DNA from: Candidatus Woesearchaeota archaeon
GTDB taxonomy: Archaea; Nanobdellota; Nanobdellia; Woesearchaeales; UBA12501
DNA length: 8,426 nt
Direction: 5' to 3'
NCBI GenBank assembly: GCA_016177345.1
Contig: JACOVM010000061.1
Span: 1 to 8,426 of the forward strand
Notes under the pieces: generated by a model
The model's input: only the letters and a program-made list of their open reading frames with translations
Databases searched by the model: none
Told to the model about the DNA's origin: nothing
Part shown: positions 6,301 to 8,426 of the stretch, piece after piece
Numbering within the stretch: the first letter of the stretch is position 1
Layout: every line of letters starts with the position of its first letter
Made by a program: the position numbers and the translations under genes

Positions 6301-6699
6301 TTAATGTGATTTTGTTGGGTCAATTAGAAACCCGTTGTTGAGAAGGATGTCTTGTCCGATCAGTGCTCGGTACTTCATGATGCTCCGGTCTGCAAGCGTG
6401 AACTCCCCTTTTATTTCTTTATTACAGATGACGATGTTGGTTTCTATAACTGCACGGAGCGAGCTCCCTGATGCAGAGTTGATCACCTTTGCCTTAAGGA
6501 TTGGCCCGAGCTTCAATTCTGCTGCAAGCTTCATGTCAATAGAACTCTTTGTCGCTCCGGTATCAATTCTTGCAAGAACGAGCTTTTTTGTTCCGCCAGG
6601 CCCTTTGACTAAAACATTTTCTGTTAGTCCAACAACAGTCCTGTTCTTGTATTCTATAACAATGTCTCGTTTGCTTCCGACCATCATGGAAATCACCAT
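6301..6699 (-). CDS. Retropepsin-like aspartic peptidase, RimK-associated (PF05618-type)
   Basis: This 132-residue soluble protein has the retropepsin signature ARIDTGATKSSID (43-55), where Asp47 of DTGA is the expected catalytic aspartate. The second conserved block, KYRALIGQDIL followed by GFLIDP (109-119 and 123-128), is typical of this family. The family was once annotated as ATP-dependent zinc protease and is often encoded beside RimK-like ligases; one DTGA per chain means it should act as a dimer. The neighbouring ligase gene supports a shared pathway, in which the peptidase would process what the ligase builds. Translation from ATG 6699 is supported by a Shine-Dalgarno GGAGG (6708-6704), the clearest such site in the window. 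ATGs at 6687 and 6684 are alternatives and would cost only four or five residues. Confidence 0.9.
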   Translation of the reverse strand: MVISMMVGSKRDIVIEYKNRTVVGLTENVLVKGPGGTKKLVLARIDTGATKSSIDMKLAAELKLGPILKAKVINSASGSSLRAVIETNIVICNKEIKGEFTLADRSIMKYRALIGQDILLNNGFLIDPTKSH

Positions 6700-6708
6700 C
6701 TCCCCTCC
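6700..6708 (-). promoter_or_regulatory. Shine-Dalgarno site of the protease gene
   Basis: GGAGGGGAG on the minus strand directly precedes ATG 6699, with GGAGG at 6708-6704 and a 4-nt spacer. It matches the anti-Shine-Dalgarno CCTCC of archaeal 16S rRNA and contrasts with the other main genes here, which lack one. Confidence 0.55.
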
Positions 6709-6732
6709 ATATAATCTTTCTGCCCGTCATGT

Positions 6733-6742
6733 TATTTAAATA
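6733..6742 (-). promoter_or_regulatory. TATA box upstream of the protease gene
   Basis: The palindromic decamer TATTTAAATA is identical to the lysS TATA box. Its centre is 38.5 nt from ATG 6699, predicting a leader of about 11 nt that just contains the Shine-Dalgarno site. It may transcribe the protease and ligase together. Confidence 0.5.
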
Positions 6743-6769
6743 TAGTGGTTATGTGCTTGTTTTATTGGG

Positions 6770-6805
6770 GTTCAAACATATTAAATTGTTCAAACATATC
6801 AAATT
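6770..6805. repeat. 18-bp tandem duplication between lysS and the protease gene
   Basis: GTTCAAACATATTAAATT (6770-6787) is followed directly by GTTCAAACATATCAAATT (6788-6805), differing at one base of 18. It lies between the lysS stop and the protease TATA box. It may be a recent slippage duplication or a paired binding site. Confidence 0.85.
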
Positions 6806-6820
6806 TATCAAGGAAAAACC

Positions 6821-8296
6821 CTACTCATTCTTCATAAAAGGGAAGAAAATCACGTCTCGAATGCTGGTGTTATTTGTCAGAATCATGGTCATACGGTCAA
6901 TACCGATGCCAACGCCCCCAGTGGGTGGCATGCCGTATTCAATGGCTTGTACGAAATCCTCATCCATGGGGTGGGCTTCTTCGCTTCCAGCGCGCAGCTG
7001 CTTTGCCTGATCTTCGAGGAGCTTGCGCTGAAGCACTGGATCGTTAAGTTCAGAGTACGCATTCGCAATTTCCATGCCGCAAATGAATGGCTCGAATCGC
7101 TCGATAAAGTTCTTGGAGAGCGGCTCTTCACGGCATGGCTTGCACAAGGGGGTACTCTCAATAGGGTGGTGAGTAATAAAGGTTGGCTGAATAAGCTGGT
7201 GCTCGACAAGCTCTTCAAATAATTCTTGAATAAGCTGGCCGCGTGTTGTTCCCTTCTTTACCTCTATCTTATGCTGCGTGCAGACCTTGGCAAGCTCTTT
7301 GTCATTCATCTTGTCGACGTCAATCTTTCCAAATTCCCGGAGTGCTCCAACAACGGTGTAGCTCTTCCATGGCTTTTTAACATCGATCGTATGGCCGTCG
7401 TACTCGAACGTTGTTTTGCCATGAAGCACTTTTGCAGCAGCAACATACAAGTCCATGACGATCTCTTTCATGTCGTGATAGTCAGCGTACGCCTGATAAA
7501 TTTCTACCTGGGTAAATTCAGGATTATGCGTTCGGTCAATATCCTCGTTTCTGAAGTCCTTGGCAAATTCATAGACTCGCTCAAATCCTCCGACGATAAG
7601 CCGCTTGAGGTAAAGCTCATTGGAGATGCGCATGAAGACATCCATCTTGAGCGAGTTGAGATGCGTTTTGAATGGTTTTGCATTTGCTCCGCCATATACT
7701 GCTTGGAGGATTGGCGTTTCCACTTCAAGAAATCTCCTCTTATTAAGTTCCTGTCTGATGGTGTCAATAATTTTTGTTCGCTTGATGAACGTCTCCCGAA
7801 TTTCAGGATTCATGACTAAGTCAACGTATCGCTTTCGGTAGCGCTGCTCAATGTCTTTTAAGCCATGCCATTTTTCAGGCAGCGGGCGTAGGCTTTTGCA
7901 CAAGACCTCATACTGTGAAACATTAATGGTGACTTCTCCTGTTTTTGTTTTAAAAATGGTGCCCGTAACCCCAATCCAGTCTCCCATGTCCAGCAATTTA
8001 AGTGTGTCATATACGCTGGGGATATGGTCATACTTGAAGTATAGTTGGAGCTTTCCTTTCTCGTCCAGAATGTGCATGAACGTGACTTTGCCCATTCTTC
8101 GCAAGCCTACGATTCGGCCGGCGATAGAAACCTCGTCCTTGGTTGCTTCTTCTGTCTTTAGTTTTTGATATTTGTCAAGGATTGTTGCCGTGTGATGGGT
8201 TGGCGAAAAGGAGTACGGATAAGGTGTCTTGCCCAGGCTGATCAAGTCATTTCTTTTTCGCTGGCGTTCAGCAATAAGCTCTTCTTCATTCGTCAT
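6821..8296 (-). CDS. lysS: Lysyl-tRNA synthetase, class II
   Basis: The enzyme charges tRNA-Lys with lysine using ATP. The 491-residue protein is complete and close to the usual bacterial length (about 500). Residues 55-135 form the OB-fold anticodon-binding domain (VSIAGRIVGLRRMGKVTF). The class II catalytic core follows: motif 1 around 178-195 ending FLEVETPIL, the GGANAKPF segment (202-209), motif 2 FRNEDIDRTHNPEFTQVEIY (248-267), and motif 3 GGVGIGIDR (460-468) with the ATP-binding arginine. Many archaea use an unrelated class I LysRS, so this is the bacterial/eukaryotic-type enzyme. IDRTHNPEFT resembles eukaryotic sequences more than bacterial ones. An unusual CKPC pair (385-388) occurs in the catalytic domain. 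The ATG at 8296 fits the TATA spacing, and no Shine-Dalgarno precedes it. Confidence 0.97.
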   Translation of the reverse strand: MTNEEELIAERQRKRNDLISLGKTPYPYSFSPTHHTATILDKYQKLKTEEATKDEVSIAGRIVGLRRMGKVTFMHILDEKGKLQLYFKYDHIPSVYDTLKLLDMGDWIGVTGTIFKTKTGEVTINVSQYEVLCKSLRPLPEKWHGLKDIEQRYRKRYVDLVMNPEIRETFIKRTKIIDTIRQELNKRRFLEVETPILQAVYGGANAKPFKTHLNSLKMDVFMRISNELYLKRLIVGGFERVYEFAKDFRNEDIDRTHNPEFTQVEIYQAYADYHDMKEIVMDLYVAAAKVLHGKTTFEYDGHTIDVKKPWKSYTVVGALREFGKIDVDKMNDKELAKVCTQHKIEVKKGTTRGQLIQELFEELVEHQLIQPTFITHHPIESTPLCKPCREEPLSKNFIERFEPFICGMEIANAYSELNDPVLQRKLLEDQAKQLRAGSEEAHPMDEDFVQAIEYGMPPTGGVGIGIDRMTMILTNNTSIRDVIFFPFMKNE

Positions 8297-8318
8297 AAGG
8301 TGTTGTGGAAGGTGTGGG

Positions 8319-8328
8319 TATTTAAATA
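8319..8328 (-). promoter_or_regulatory. TATA box of lysS
   Basis: The palindromic decamer TATTTAAATA is centred 27.5 nt before the lysS ATG, the same distance as for the genes at 282 and 3588, predicting a leaderless mRNA. Being symmetric it could in principle also fire rightward, but no gene starts there within the window. Confidence 0.65.
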
Positions 8329-8369
8329 TTATGGGATTTCTAGCTCTGTAGAAAATGTCATTCTGATTT

Positions 8370-8425
8370 TGGGCGCCGCCGTGCCTAAACTTTGTTTAGG
8401 TCTCTTTTATTCCCCACCTCGCCCA
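8370..8425. repeat. Nested inverted repeats at the right edge
   Basis: An inner perfect hairpin CCTAAAC-TTT-GTTTAGG (8384-8400) lies inside an outer pair TGGGCG (8370-8375) and CGCCCA (8420-8425). A T-rich stretch (8401-8411) follows the inner hairpin on the plus strand. It could be a hairpin terminator for a plus-strand RNA, a structured RNA or an extragenic repeat. The 56-nt span is too short and lacks the arms of a tRNA. The window ends directly after it. Confidence 0.55.
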
Positions 8426-8426
8426 G

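Noticed and set aside
7226..7819. 197-codon plus-strand open frame opposite lysS
   Set aside because: It is antisense to the conserved catalytic core of LysRS and has no recognisable domain or start signal.
8370..8426. tRNA gene suggested by the TGGGCG/CGCCCA pair and CCCC near the end
   Set aside because: Only 56 nt separate the pair ends, there are no D or T arms, and the inner hairpin loop of three bases is not an anticodon loop.
8385..8426. Minus-strand frame reading LGEVGNKRDLNKV then stop, possible end of a gene upstream of lysS
   Set aside because: Only 13 codons are visible and they run through the hairpin at 8384-8400, so coding cannot be separated from chance.

Overview
The window looks like part of a DPANN-type archaeal chromosome (Woesearchaeota or Pacearchaeota-like; this placement is an inference). 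The reasons are TATA boxes of the TTTATATA/TATTTAAATA type centred about 25-31 nt upstream of start codons, few Shine-Dalgarno sites, U-tract or polypyrimidine terminators instead of bacterial hairpins, a bacterial-type gyrB, a class II LysRS, and a RimK-like ligase beside an archaeal-style retropepsin-like protease. No ribosomal RNA, tRNA, insertion sequence or CRISPR array was found.

Layout from left to right: (1) 1-281 holds a possible C-terminal end of a plus-strand gene (2-94), a possible 34-residue minus-strand protein (69-173) and an AT-rich promoter region. (2) 282-1079 (+) is an unrecognised 265-residue protein with a faint resemblance to the DisA_N nucleotide-binding fold. (3) 1080-1162 is a polypyrimidine tract between convergent genes. 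(4) 1163-3121 (-) is DNA gyrase subunit B, complete, with no gyrA in the window. (5) 3122-3587 is a 466-nt divergent intergenic region with promoters for both flanking genes, a perfect 17-bp inverted repeat and a second strong hairpin. (6) 3588-4925 (+) is a predicted lipoprotein with a Pro/Ser/Ala/Gln-rich stalk and a beta-propeller-like body. (7) 4917-5043 has a four-unit 17-nt tandem repeat running through the stop codon, then a bidirectional T/A-tract terminator. (8) 5079-6197 (-) is a RimK-like ATP-grasp ligase carrying a C-terminal AbrB/SpoVT-like domain. (9) 6301-6699 (-) is its retropepsin-like (PF05618-type) partner. (10) 6821-8296 (-) is lysyl-tRNA synthetase. (11) 8297-8426 holds the lysS promoter and a nested inverted-repeat structure.

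Functionally this is mainly housekeeping (DNA supercoiling, lysine charging) plus a cell-surface protein and a ligase/protease pair. By family knowledge, RimK-like enzymes add amino acids, often glutamate, to a protein or small-molecule target, and the paired retropepsin-like enzyme is thought to cut or trim such products. The most unusual features are the AbrB-like tail on the ligase, the tandem repeat through the lipoprotein stop codon, the palindromic elements between gyrB and the lipoprotein gene, and the near-constant TATA-to-ATG spacing, which points to leaderless transcripts.
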